The notes: generated by a model from the letters alone, not told the origin. 64,000 bases of DNA from Allobosea lupini (GCF_900109525.1 NZ_FOAN01000006.1:372001-436000), one strand, 5' to 3'; positions 9,659 to 18,205 are shown, counted from the stretch's first letter. Numbers and translations are program-made.

Positions 9659-10186
9659 TCAGGGCGCGACCAACAGCGCCCAGTAGACCTGGTACTTCGA
9701 CCCCGGCGCATAGGCCGAGGCGATGCCCATGCGCGTCGCGTTCGGCGCCTTCATCACCCGGTCGTGCTGCGGCGAGTCGCGCCAGCCGGAGAAGGCCTCG
9801 GCGAGGCGACGATAGCCGGCCGAGAGATTGGCCTCGGCGCCCGGCTGCCCCGCCCGCGCCAGCCGCGCCTTCACGGCTTCAGCCTGCGCCGGCTTGTCGG
9901 CGGCAGCCATGGCGGCGGCCTCCTGCTCGGCCGCTTGCATCAGCTCCGGATCGAGCTTGAGCGTTCCGAGGCCGGCATTGAGCCGATAGGCCGAGATGGT
10001 CGCGCGGGCCGCCTCGGCATCGACCCTGGCCGAGGGCGAGCCGAGATCGCGATAGAAGGCGGGCTGGGTCCGGACCGGCTCGGTGCAGCCGGCGAGGTTC
10101 AGCAGCGACAAGGCTGCCGCAAGCGCGGCGGGACAGCTCATCGACCGCAGCCGCTGGCGCGCGGTGGGAGCGGAGGTAAGACGCAT
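9659..10186 (-). CDS. CAP/SCP-domain lipoprotein
   Basis: A 175-residue probable lipoprotein. The hydrophobic leader ends in the lipobox LAGC (ALSLLNLAGC), and the mature part is a CAP-superfamily domain with ISAYRLNAGLGTLKLDPEL, AEAFSGWRDSPQHDRVMKAP and a C-terminal KYQVYWALLVAP. Bacterial CAP proteins are extracytoplasmic and mostly of unknown function. The start at 10186 lies 4 bp after the stop of the MscS gene, so it is probably cotranscribed with it. An alternative in-frame ATG 15 codons later would still keep the lipoprotein signal. Confidence 0.85.
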   Translation of the reverse strand: MRLTSAPTARQRLRSMSCPAALAAALSLLNLAGCTEPVRTQPAFYRDLGSPSARVDAEAARATISAYRLNAGLGTLKLDPELMQAAEQEAAAMAAADKPAQAEAVKARLARAGQPGAEANLSAGYRRLAEAFSGWRDSPQHDRVMKAPNATRMGIASAYAPGSKYQVYWALLVAP

Positions 10187-10190
10187 CGCA

Positions 10191-12782
10191 TCAGTCCTTG
10201 GTCTCGTCCTTGCCGCCATTCGCGGCCGGTTCTGGTTTGGCGGGCGGCGGGGGCGTTTCCTCCGGCTCCGCCTCGGCCTCGGGCTCCGGACCGGAGCGCT
10301 TGACGGTGACCCGTCCGCCTGCCGGCCTGGCGCGGCGGCCGATCTCCTTCGACACCGCCGCGGCGATCTCGCCCAGCGAGTGCTCGACACCCTCCAGCCC
10401 CTTGACCGTGAGTTCGGTCGCGACCGGGGTCTCGAGTTCGCTCAGGCGCCGGTGGATGACGTAGTTGAGGTCGCTGGTGACGCGCCCGACGATGTCGACA
10501 TCGCCGACCACGCAGATCAGGTCGAAATCCATCGTCCCCGTGCCGAGCTTCTTGAACAGCACGTTCGGGGCCGGCTTCTTCAGCACATCGCCATGCGCTT
10601 CGGCGGCCTCGAGCAGCATGGCCCTGACCTCGGTCGGATTGAGCCGACGCGGCACGCTGATCGAGATCAGCACCCGGCCCGTCCGGTCGGAGCGGACGCG
10701 GTTGCGCACCACGCCCGAGACCAGGTTCGAGTTCGGCACGATCACCGAGGAGCGGTCGAAGGTCTCGATCTCGGTCGAGCGGACATTGATGCGCTTGACG
10801 ATGCCCTCGGCGTCGCCGACCAGCACCTGGTCGCCGACCCGGATCGGCCGCTCCCAGAGCAGGATCAGGCCCGAGACGAAGTTCGACACCACCGACTGCA
10901 GGCCGAAACCGATGCCGACCGAGAGCGCCGAGGCGACGAGGGTCAATCGTTCCAGGCTCAGGCCCAGCGAAGAGAAGCCGATCGCGGCCGCGCCCGCGTA
11001 GCCGACATAGCCGGCCGCAGTGGTGATCGAGTTGCGCAGGCCGGTGTCGAGCGCCGTGGTCGGCAGGAACTTGCCATCGAGCCAGTTCTGCAGCGAACGC
11101 GTCGCCGCAAGGCCGAGTGCGAAAAGCAGGATCGCCACGACGATCGAGGACAAGGAGACCGTGACCCCGCCCACCTGGAAACCGAAGAAGGCGGCCCGCA
11201 GCGAGGTCGTCAGATCCGTCGATTCCAGGCCCCAGGGCGCCAGCACCAGCATGATCGTGACCACGATGAGCACGATCTTGAGCGCGCCGGCGAGCACCAC
11301 CGCGATCTTCTGCAGCGTCGCGGCACGAAGGCCGATACCGGCCCGCAGGGTCAGCGCGAACCGCCCGTCGCCGGTCAGCTGGCTGACGATGCCGAGGTCG
11401 ATCAATTGCGTCAGCAGCACGAAGACGGCCGCGAGGATGCCGAGCCAGATCACCTGCTCGGTCAGGAAGGTCCCCAGCACGACATAGCCGAGCAGCAGCG
11501 ACAAGATGATGGCGATGCCGACCACCCAGCCGAGGATGCGCACCGGGCCGAGGCTGGCGCCGTCGACCGGCACATAGGGGCCAAGGCACGCCTCCTGCTC
11601 GATCTCCTGGTTGTCGCGCAGGCGATAGAGCCCGGCGATCAGGACGAGCGCGAAAACCGTGGCGACGACGCCGCGCACGATGATCGACAGGGTAAGGCCG
11701 GCGGCGATCGCCTGCAGCCAGGCCTCAAGGACCTTGCCGATCGCCATGACGATGGCGAGCGAGCCGGCAAGCCACGCCACCGTCTTGGCGGTCGATTCCA
11801 TCACGCTGGCAAGGCGCCGCTGCGGCTCACCGGGGGCGAACAGCGCATCGACCAGCGCCTGGACGAAGGCGAACAGGGCGAGCCCGAAGACCGCCGCGAG
11901 GATCACCGGCTGGATTCGCGGCGGCAGCAGGCCGGCGGCGTTCAGGCCGGCATAGATCAGCCAGGACGCCAGCGCCGGCGGCGCCGTCCGCGCGATGATG
12001 CGGATGAGTGCCCCGTAGAGGATGTGACGGTCGGTCGAATCGACCTTCGCCGCCAGCCGCGCCGTCAGCCGCGGCATATAGCGGGCGCGCGCCACGTAGA
12101 GCGCGATCGCACCGAGGAAGGAGAGCGCGACCAGAAATCCGCGGGCGCTGAACAGCGCCGTCGTGAAGACCGAAAGCCAGTCACCGAAGATGAACTGCGA
12201 GGCCCGCAGATCGGACGGCAGAGCCGTCAGCGTCGTCGACCAGACTTCCGGGTTGAGGACCGAGGGACCCGGCGCGAAAAGCGCCTTGGCGAAGCGGTCG
12301 CGCCTGAGATCGCCGATCGAGCTCTGCAGCTGCTCGGCCTGGAGCAGCGTCGCGCGCCCGATCTTCAGGGTCTCGTCCGCCTCGGCGAAAGTCTTGGTGC
12401 GCGTCTCGCGCTCGCGCGCCACATCAGGCGTCTCCGGCGGCGCATTGGCGTCGGGCTTGGCCCCGAGTTGCTCGAGCCTGAGCTTGGCCTGCTCGGTGCG
12501 CGGCGCCTGCTCGTCGGTGAGGATGCGCAGCTGGTCGAGCAAGGGCTGCAGGCGCAGACGCTGGCGCTGAAGCTCATTGTCCGAGACATTCGGATTGGCG
12601 AGCGAGCCCTCGATCTGGCTGAGCTCGCCGCGGATCGAGTCCAGGCGGGCGCGCGGGCTGGTCGTATTGTCGGCAGTCTGCGCCAGCACCACCAGCGGCA
12701 CGACGAGCAGCATCAGCGCGAGCAGCAAGGCGCCGCCGGAGCGGTGCAAAGCTCGTCGTCCGAGGCCGGATATCATCGACAT
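10191..12782 (-). CDS. Large MscS-family mechanosensitive channel with DUF3772 domain
   Basis: An 863-residue inner-membrane channel. After a signal segment (LLLALMLLVVPLVVLAQ) there is a periplasmic coiled region (about 40-180) containing the DUF3772 domain, then about eleven predicted membrane helices. The MscS pore/beta domain begins near residue 620: the pore helix is rich in Gly and Ala (ALSVGIGFGLQSVVSNFVSG), followed by ERPIRVGDQVLVGDAEG and IVPNSNLVSGVVRN. The C-terminal tail is charged and proline-rich. The ATG at 12782 with AGGA upstream is preferred over a frame open to 13124 that encodes no plausible leader. It would protect against hypo-osmotic shock. Confidence 0.92.
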   Translation of the reverse strand: MSMISGLGRRALHRSGGALLLALMLLVVPLVVLAQTADNTTSPRARLDSIRGELSQIEGSLANPNVSDNELQRQRLRLQPLLDQLRILTDEQAPRTEQAKLRLEQLGAKPDANAPPETPDVARERETRTKTFAEADETLKIGRATLLQAEQLQSSIGDLRRDRFAKALFAPGPSVLNPEVWSTTLTALPSDLRASQFIFGDWLSVFTTALFSARGFLVALSFLGAIALYVARARYMPRLTARLAAKVDSTDRHILYGALIRIIARTAPPALASWLIYAGLNAAGLLPPRIQPVILAAVFGLALFAFVQALVDALFAPGEPQRRLASVMESTAKTVAWLAGSLAIVMAIGKVLEAWLQAIAAGLTLSIIVRGVVATVFALVLIAGLYRLRDNQEIEQEACLGPYVPVDGASLGPVRILGWVVGIAIILSLLLGYVVLGTFLTEQVIWLGILAAVFVLLTQLIDLGIVSQLTGDGRFALTLRAGIGLRAATLQKIAVVLAGALKIVLIVVTIMLVLAPWGLESTDLTTSLRAAFFGFQVGGVTVSLSSIVVAILLFALGLAATRSLQNWLDGKFLPTTALDTGLRNSITTAAGYVGYAGAAAIGFSSLGLSLERLTLVASALSVGIGFGLQSVVSNFVSGLILLWERPIRVGDQVLVGDAEGIVKRINVRSTEIETFDRSSVIVPNSNLVSGVVRNRVRSDRTGRVLISISVPRRLNPTEVRAMLLEAAEAHGDVLKKPAPNVLFKKLGTGTMDFDLICVVGDVDIVGRVTSDLNYVIHRRLSELETPVATELTVKGLEGVEHSLGEIAAAVSKEIGRRARPAGGRVTVKRSGPEPEAEAEPEETPPPPAKPEPAANGGKDETKD

Positions 12783-13216
12783 TGAGGTCCTGCCGGGCTG
12801 ATTCGCATGGTCGCGCAGCCTCGCCGTTGCCGCGTGACGAAAGCAAGCATCTCCGACGAAACGGCGATGCAGCCGGAATCGGGGCTTCACGGCTCCACCG
12901 GGCAAAGATCGTGTGAGGGCATCACATTCCTGTGAGAGAACGCCGAGGCAGGCATAGCTGACGCTGCGTGTCTGCGACAGAAAACCGGACAGCATCATGG
13001 CAGCGCCGAAGAAAGCCGCCTGGATCGCCATGTGCGCACCCTGAAACGATTCAACGCGACCGTGATCGCAGGTGAGCACGCAACCTCTGGCGGCTGCCGC
13101 GCTTCTGGGTTTGAATTCTTCCAAGGAACATCCGGCCTCTGACGGGCTGGCCTGACTGAACGGCGAGGCGCGCTGGCTCTCTCGCCGACCTTGGGATCGA
13201 AACCGGGAGGTTTGCG
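12783..13216. other. Divergent intergenic region between mscS-like and iorA-like genes
   Basis: About 430 bp that should hold the promoters for both divergent genes. The mscS-like frame is open across most of it, but codon content and composition are unconvincing. A GGGAGG Shine-Dalgarno at 13205-13210 serves the iorA-like GTG start. No hairpin, repeat or RNA gene is recognised. Confidence 0.5.
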
Positions 13217-13684
13217 GTGGCTAAGCTGAGCATCAATGGCAAGACAATTGACGTGACGGTCGAGGACGACACGCCGCTGCTCTGGGTGATCCGCGAGCAG
13301 ATCGGGCTGACCGGAACGAAATATGGCTGCGGCGTCGCCCAATGCGGCGCCTGCACCGTGCATATCGACGGCGTCGCCACCCGCTCCTGCACCATGCCGG
13401 TGAGCGCCCTCACCGCCGAGCAGAAGATCGTCACCATCGAGGGCCTCTCGCCGGACGGCAACCATCCGATCCAGAAGGCCTGGATCGAGCATGACGTGCC
13501 GCAATGCGGCTTCTGCCAGAGCGGCATGATCATGGCCGCGGCTGCCCTGCTGCAGTCCAACCCCAAGCCGAGCGATGCCGACATCGCCGCCGAGATCACC
13601 AATATATGCCGCTGCGGCACCTATAACCGCGTCAAGGCCGCCATCAAGGACGTCGCCGCCGGCGGCCAGATGAATCGCGGCTGA
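13217..13684 (+). CDS. (2Fe-2S) small subunit of molybdenum hydroxylase, IorA-like
   Basis: A 155-residue electron-transfer subunit related to isoquinoline 1-oxidoreductase alpha and other xanthine-oxidase-family small subunits. The N-terminal plant-type ferredoxin motif is [12 protein letters not shown] (about residues 36-47). The C-terminal four-helix [2Fe-2S] domain has CGFCQSGM and CRCGTY. It starts with GTG after a strong GGGAGG. It is followed 78 bp downstream by the large catalytic subunit. The physiological substrate may be an N-heterocycle or an aldehyde. Confidence 0.93.
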   Translation: MAKLSINGKTIDVTVEDDTPLLWVIREQIGLTGTKYGCGVAQCGACTVHIDGVATRSCTMPVSALTAEQKIVTIEGLSPDGNHPIQKAWIEHDVPQCGFCQSGMIMAAAALLQSNPKPSDADIAAEITNICRCGTYNRVKAAIKDVAAGGQMNRG

Positions 13685-13762
13685 TCCGACCTCACCCATT
13701 TTTCTGCGCACGGCTCGAGCGCCACAGCCTCGCCGCAGCGCCATCCGCAATAGGAGGACGCC

Positions 13763-15952
13763 ATGAGTCTAGCCTCTGTGACCGACACCAAGCTCTCCCG
13801 CCGCAGCATCCTGAAAGGTTCTGCCGCAGCGGCGGGCGCCTTCAGCTTCGGCTTTGCCATTCCCGTCTCCGAGGAGGCGCAGGCGCAAGGCGCGGTGCCG
13901 GAGATCAACGCCTGGGTGGTGGTCCATCCCGACGACAAGGTGGTGATCCGCATCGCCCGCTCGGAAATGGGCCAGGGTACGCTGACCGGACTCGCCCAGC
14001 TCGTCGCCGAGGAGCTCGATTGCGACTGGGCCAAGGTGACGACCGAATACCCGACGCCCGGCCAGAACCTCGCCCGCAACCGGGTCTGGGGCAATTTCTC
14101 GACCGGCGGCAGCCGTGGTGTCCGCGAATCGCACGAATACGTCCGCAAGGGCGGTGCCGCCGCGCGGATGATGCTGGTCCAGGCGGCCGCCGATGGCTGG
14201 AAGGTGCCGGCGGCCGAATGCAGCGCCGCAAAGGGCGTGATCACCCACAAGGGCTCCGGCCGCTCGATCCGCTATGGCGAGGTCGCAGCCGAAGCCGCCA
14301 AGCTCAAGGCGCCAACGGATGTCCCGCTCAAGGACCCGAAGGACTGGACCATTGCCGGCAAGCCGCTGAAGCGCCTCGACACCGCTGACAAGACCACCGG
14401 CAAGAAGGTCTACGGCATGGACTTCAAGCTGCCGGGGATGCTCAACGCCGCGATCAAGGACTGCCCCGTCTTCGGCGGCAAGGTGAAGAGCTTCGACGCC
14501 GCCAAGATCAAGGACATGCCGGGCGTCAAGCATGTCCTGCCCGTCGGCGACAGCGCCGTGGCCGTCGTCGCCGACACCTGGTGGCGCGCCAAGACCGCGC
14601 TCGATGCGCTGCCCATCGTCTGGGACGAGGGCGAGCACGCCAAGGTCTCGAGCGAGAGCATCGCCGCCTGGCTGAAGGAAGGGCTCGACGCGCCGCAAGC
14701 CGCGGTCGGCAACCAGAACGGCGACGTCAAGGCCGCCATCGCCAATGCCGCCCGCGTCGTCGAGCAGGTCTATTCCTATCCGTTCCAGAACCATGCCTGC
14801 ATGGAGGTGATGAACGCGACCGCGCTCTACACCCCCGAGCGCTGCGAGGTCTGGACGCCCACGCAGAACGGTGAGGCGGCGCTCGCCGCCGCATCCGAGG
14901 CCTCCGGCCTGCCGCTGGCGAAATGCGAGGCCTACAAGATCGATCTTGGCGGCGGCTTCGGCCGGCGCGGCGCCGTCCACGACTGGGTCCGCCAGGTCGT
15001 CGCCATCGCCAAGCAGATCCCCGGCACGCCGGTGAAGCTGATCTGGTCGCGCGAGGAGGACATGCTGCACGGGCGCTTCCATCCGGTGACGCAGTGCAAG
15101 CTCACCGGCGCGCTCGACAAGGACGGCAATCTGACCGGCCTGCACCTGCGCATCTCCGGCCAGTCGATCGTCGCCGGGATCTTCCCGCAGAACATCCAGA
15201 ACGGCCGCGATCCCGCCGTCTTCCAGGGGCTCAACCCGCCCGGACCGGAGGCTTCGATCGGCTACGGCGTGCCGAACCTGCTGATCGACCACGCCATGCG
15301 CAACCCGCATGTGCCGCCGGGCTTCTGGCGCGGCGTCAACCTCAACCAGAACACGATCTATCTCGAATGCTTCATGGACGAGCTCGCCCATGCCGCCGGC
15401 AAGGATCCGCTCGAGTTCCGCCGGGCGCTGATGAAGAACCACCCCAAGCATCTCGCCGTGCTCAATGCCGTCGCCGAGAAGGCCGGCTGGGGGACGAAGG
15501 CTCCGGAAGGCGTCTATCGCGGCATCTGCCAGACCATGGGTTTCGGCTCCTATGTCGCGGCGGTCGCCGAGGTCTCGGTCGACGCCGACGGCAAGCTCAA
15601 GATCCACAAGATCACCGCCGCGACCGACCCCGGCCACGCCGTCAACCCGGCGCAGATCGAGCGCCAGGTCGAGGGCTCCTTCGTCTATGGACTCTCGGCC
15701 GCGCTCTTCGGCGAGTGCACGGTCAAGGACGGGCGCATGGTCGAGGAGAATTTCGACACCTATCCGGTGGTGCGCATGGAGGACATGCCGGCGGTCGAGA
15801 CGATCATCGTGCCCTCCGGCGGCTTCTGGGGCGGCGTCGGCGAGCCGACCATCGCGGTCGCGGCCCCCGCCGTGCTGAACGCGATCTTCGCCGCCACCGG
15901 CAAGCGCGTGCGCAACCTGCCGCTCAAGAATACGGATCTGCGCAAGGCGTGA
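13763..15952 (+). CDS. Molybdopterin-binding large subunit, IorB-like dehydrogenase
   Basis: A 729-residue catalytic subunit of the xanthine-oxidase superfamily, closest in architecture to isoquinoline 1-oxidoreductase beta (IorB). A Tat signal is present (LSRRSILKGSAAAAGAFSFG), so the mature enzyme is periplasmic or membrane-associated. Conserved segments include SEMGQGTLTGLAQLVAEEL, NHACMEVMNATALY, DLGGGFGRRG and the late GFWGGVGEPTIAV with the probable catalytic Glu. GGAGG precedes the ATG. Such enzymes usually pass electrons to a cytochrome c subunit. None of that type is present, but soxX, also encoding a c-type cytochrome, follows within a few bases of the stop. Confidence 0.9.
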   Translation: MSLASVTDTKLSRRSILKGSAAAAGAFSFGFAIPVSEEAQAQGAVPEINAWVVVHPDDKVVIRIARSEMGQGTLTGLAQLVAEELDCDWAKVTTEYPTPGQNLARNRVWGNFSTGGSRGVRESHEYVRKGGAAARMMLVQAAADGWKVPAAECSAAKGVITHKGSGRSIRYGEVAAEAAKLKAPTDVPLKDPKDWTIAGKPLKRLDTADKTTGKKVYGMDFKLPGMLNAAIKDCPVFGGKVKSFDAAKIKDMPGVKHVLPVGDSAVAVVADTWWRAKTALDALPIVWDEGEHAKVSSESIAAWLKEGLDAPQAAVGNQNGDVKAAIANAARVVEQVYSYPFQNHACMEVMNATALYTPERCEVWTPTQNGEAALAAASEASGLPLAKCEAYKIDLGGGFGRRGAVHDWVRQVVAIAKQIPGTPVKLIWSREEDMLHGRFHPVTQCKLTGALDKDGNLTGLHLRISGQSIVAGIFPQNIQNGRDPAVFQGLNPPGPEASIGYGVPNLLIDHAMRNPHVPPGFWRGVNLNQNTIYLECFMDELAHAAGKDPLEFRRALMKNHPKHLAVLNAVAEKAGWGTKAPEGVYRGICQTMGFGSYVAAVAEVSVDADGKLKIHKITAATDPGHAVNPAQIERQVEGSFVYGLSAALFGECTVKDGRMVEENFDTYPVVRMEDMPAVETIIVPSGGFWGGVGEPTIAVAAPAVLNAIFAATGKRVRNLPLKNTDLRKA

Positions 15953-15957
15953 GATTG

Positions 15958-16503
15958 GTGAAAGGGCAAGGTCATCCCGGCCGAAGCAAAGCGAAGAGCC
16001 GGGATCCATTCCGGAACGCCAATCGGAAAGGTTCCGGAATAGGTCCCGGGTCTCCCTTCGGTCGCCCGGGACGACTAGCGATTATTTTCGCCGGTCTGCT
16101 CTTAGCCATTCCAGCCACTGCCCTCGAAGCCTACACCGTCGTCGGCGACGCGATCCCCGCGCCGCTCGGCGGCAAGGTCGGCGATCCCATGCGCGGGCGG
16201 GCGCTCGTGCTCGATCGCACGCAGGGCAATTGCCTGATCTGTCACCAGCTGCCGGAGCCGAACGAGCCCTTCCAGGGCACGATCGGCCCCGATCTCGCCG
16301 GGGTCGCGAGCCGGCTCGACATGGGCCAGCTCCGCCTGCGCCTCGTCGATGCCAGCCTGCTCAACCCGCGGACGGTGATGCCGCCCTATTTTCGTAACCA
16401 AGGATTGCGAGACGTTGCGCCGGCCTTTCGCGATCGGCCGGCGCTCACCGCCCAGGAGATCGAGGATGTCGTCACCTATCTCGCCAGCCTGCGCACGCCC
16501 TGA
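15958..16503 (+). CDS. soxX: Thiosulfate-oxidation cytochrome c SoxX
   Basis: The mono-heme subunit of SoxAX, which conjugates thiosulfate to the SoxY cysteine in the periplasm. The heme motif is CLICH (about residue 92 from this start), with the distal Met in MPPYF (about 141). ERF-like family segments FQGTIGPDLAGVASR, LRLRLVDASLLNP and ALTAQEIEDVVTYLASL are clear. The hydrophobic leader LAIIFAGLLLAIPATALEA acts as the signal peptide. The only plausible in-frame starts are TTG 15955 or GTG 15958. About 35 residues before the leader are encoded by a palindromic repeat, so the native start may be lost or a rarer codon may be used. Confidence 0.85.
   Translation: MKGQGHPGRSKAKSRDPFRNANRKGSGIGPGSPFGRPGRLAIIFAGLLLAIPATALEAYTVVGDAIPAPLGGKVGDPMRGRALVLDRTQGNCLICHQLPEPNEPFQGTIGPDLAGVASRLDMGQLRLRLVDASLLNPRTVMPPYFRNQGLRDVAPAFRDRPALTAQEIEDVVTYLASLRTP
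15971..16075. repeat. REP-like inverted repeat, GTCATCCCGG type (copy A)
   Basis: Two imperfect arms of about 46 bp face each other. The left arm begins GTCATCCCGG and runs to ATTCCGGAAC. The right arm begins GTTCCGGAAT and ends CCCGGGACGAC. The same consensus recurs at 18206-18317 and, shortened, at 19356-19393. The element fills the gap between the iorB-like stop and the soxX leader, and its sequence is translated in the only open soxX frame. Confidence 0.85.
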
Positions 16504-16960
16504 ACCGGCGCTCTCGCGCCGCGAGGTGATGGCGGCCGGCGTCGCCGGCCTCGCCCTCGCCGCCGTGCCCGCTTCCACCCAGGCGGCCGCGCCTCCCGCT
16601 CTCGCCGAGCTGATCGCGCGCATCACCGAAGGCGCGGTGCCCGAGCGCGGCAGGATCACCTTCGACATTCCGCAACTGGTCGAGAACGGCAATTCGGTCG
16701 ATGTCGCGATCCAGGTCGAGAGCCCGATGACGCAGGCCGACCATGTTCGCTGGATCCATGTCATCGCCGAGAAGAACCCGTTTCCCGATGTTGCCCGCTT
16801 CAATCTCACCCCTCGCAGCGGCCGGGCCGACATCCGCGCCACCTTGCGCCTCGCGACTTCGCAGAAGGTCGTGGCGATTGCCTCGCTGAGCGGCGGCGGC
16901 TATGTCATGGCCGATGCCGATATCGTGGTGACGCTCAGCGCCTGCATCGACGGAGGCTGA
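16466..16960 (+). CDS. soxY: Sulfur-carrier protein SoxY
   Basis: The 164-residue carrier subunit on whose C-terminal cysteine thiosulfate sulfur is bound during Sox oxidation. A Tat signal is visible (LSRREVMAAGVAGLALAAVP), as in other SoxY proteins. The Ig-like fold has ENGNSVDVAIQVESPMT and IHVIAEKNPFPDVARFNL. The C-terminus reads SACIDGG: the cysteine (residue 160) is retained, but the canonical GGCGG tail is not. The final GGA GGC codons also form the Shine-Dalgarno of soxZ. The gene overlaps the end of soxX by 38 bp. Confidence 0.88.
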   Translation: MSSPISPACARPEPALSRREVMAAGVAGLALAAVPASTQAAAPPALAELIARITEGAVPERGRITFDIPQLVENGNSVDVAIQVESPMTQADHVRWIHVIAEKNPFPDVARFNLTPRSGRADIRATLRLATSQKVVAIASLSGGGYVMADADIVVTLSACIDGG

Positions 16961-16964
16961 ACCG

Positions 16965-17291
16965 ATGGCATCGTTCAACGCCCGCATCACCATGCCGGCC
17001 GAGGCCAGGGCCGGCGAGATCGTCGAGATTCGCGTCCTGGTGCGCCATCCAATGGATCGCGGCGGCCAGGTCGATTCCGAAGGCCGCGTCGTCCCGCGCA
17101 AGATCCTGAACCGCCTGACCGTGACCTATGCCGGCGAGCCGGTGTTTCGCTACGACATGCACACCGGCGTCTCCGCCAATCCCTTCGTCAGCTTCACCAC
17201 CCGCGCCGTCGAGACCGGCGACCTCACCTTCGAATGGCGCGAGGATGGCGGGGCGACCTTCACCCGCACCGCCCGTCTCGTCGTGACATGA
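16965..17291 (+). CDS. soxZ: Thiosulfate-oxidation partner SoxZ
   Basis: The 108-residue partner of SoxY in the SoxYZ carrier complex. Typical features are RITMPAEARAGEIVEIRVLV and RHPMDRGGQVDSEGRVVPRK near the N-terminus and the Ig-like C-terminal half (VSANPFVSFTTRAVETGDLT). There is no signal peptide, as expected, because SoxZ is exported with the Tat signal of SoxY. It begins 4 bp after the soxY stop with GGAGG embedded in the soxY 3' end. Confidence 0.94.
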   Translation: MASFNARITMPAEARAGEIVEIRVLVRHPMDRGGQVDSEGRVVPRKILNRLTVTYAGEPVFRYDMHTGVSANPFVSFTTRAVETGDLTFEWREDGGATFTRTARLVVT

Positions 17292-17304
17292 CCACATTCC
17301 CGCA

Positions 17305-18189
17305 ATGATCCCCACAGCCCTCATCCTGAGGAGCCGCGCCAGCGGCGTCTCGAAGGATGCTCCAGAGCGCACTGGACCATCCTTCGAGACGCGATCTGCG
17401 ATCGCTCCTCAGGATGAGGGCTATGGTTCCGGGAAGGCCTTTTGGCTGGCCACCGCATTGATCAGCTTGTTGCTGACCGCCGCGACCGCGGAGGAGATCA
17501 AGCCGGGCAGCGCCTTCCTCTCAGCCTCGATGCAGCGCCAGCAGGAGGATGAAGCCCGCAATCCCGGCTGGCTCTGGGTCGAGCAGGGCGAGGAGCTGTT
17601 CAGCCGCCGCGAGGGTGCAGCGCCGACCTGCATCTCCTGCCACACCGATCCCAAACAGAGCCTGCGCGGGGCCGCCGCCCGCCACCCGCAAGTCGACGCC
17701 GCCAGCGGCAAGCTGATCAATCTCGAGGGTCGCATCGAGCAGTGCCGGGTCGACCGTCAGAAGCAGCCCGCCTTCGGCTATGAGAGCCAGGAACTGCTCG
17801 GGCTCACCGCCTATGTCGCCTCGCTTTCGAAGGGCGTGCCGCTGACGGTCTCGGCCGAGGGCGCGGCCAAACCCTATTATGAAACCGGCAAGGCCTTCTA
17901 CGACCGCCGGCAGGGCCAGCTCAATCTCGCCTGCACGCAATGTCATGACGGTCTGGTCGGCCAGAAGCTGCGCGGCGACACGATCAGCTACGGCATCGGC
18001 ACCGGCTATCCGGCCTACCGGCTCGAATGGAACGGACTGGGGTCGCTGCACCGGCGCCTGCGTGCCTGTTCGCTCGGCGTCAGGGCGACGCAGTTCGACT
18101 ACGGCTCGGACGAATACCTCGCGCTCGAACTCTATCTCGCCGTGCGCGCCAAGGGGCTCGCACTGGAGGCACCCGGCCTGAGACGCTGA
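17305..18189 (+). CDS. soxA: Di-heme cytochrome c SoxA
   Basis: Catalytic subunit of SoxAX. Two heme-binding motifs, CISCH (residues 109-113 in this frame) and CTQCH (about 210), show the di-heme class. The probable persulfide-forming heme-ligand cysteine is Cys255 in LRACSLGVR. Other family segments are NPGWLWVEQGEELF and GSDEYLALELYLA. The signal peptide is FWLATALISLLLTAATA, before EEIKPG. The only in-frame ATG lies upstream of a 105-bp palindrome (17317-17421), so codons 5-39 are repeat-derived and add a long n-region. Starts after the repeat would have to be CTG or TTG and would truncate the signal. Confidence 0.88.
   Translation: MIPTALILRSRASGVSKDAPERTGPSFETRSAIAPQDEGYGSGKAFWLATALISLLLTAATAEEIKPGSAFLSASMQRQQEDEARNPGWLWVEQGEELFSRREGAAPTCISCHTDPKQSLRGAAARHPQVDAASGKLINLEGRIEQCRVDRQKQPAFGYESQELLGLTAYVASLSKGVPLTVSAEGAAKPYYETGKAFYDRRQGQLNLACTQCHDGLVGQKLRGDTISYGIGTGYPAYRLEWNGLGSLHRRLRACSLGVRATQFDYGSDEYLALELYLAVRAKGLALEAPGLRR
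17317..17421. repeat. 105-bp nested palindrome, CCTCATCCTGAGGAG type
   Basis: Outer arms GCCCTCATCCTGAGGAGC (17317-17334) and its exact complement (17404-17421) are 18 bp each. Inner arms GCGTCTCGAAGGATG (17345-17359) and CATCCTTCGAGACGC (17378-17392) are 15 bp, all perfect. The sequence resembles a palindrome family common in rhizobial relatives. It lies wholly inside the open soxA reading frame. Confidence 0.9.
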
Positions 18190-18205
18190 CGTCTCTCCAG
18201 TTCGA

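Noticed and set aside
10083-12785. 900-codon plus-strand frame
   Set aside because: Antisense to the MscS-family gene, whose pore motifs are unmistakable.
12783-13124. N-terminal extension of the MscS-family protein
   Set aside because: It adds 114 residues without conserved sequence ahead of a good signal peptide with its own AGGA and ATG.
13769-16009. 746-codon minus-strand frame
   Set aside because: Antisense to the IorB-like gene, which has clear molybdopterin-binding motifs.
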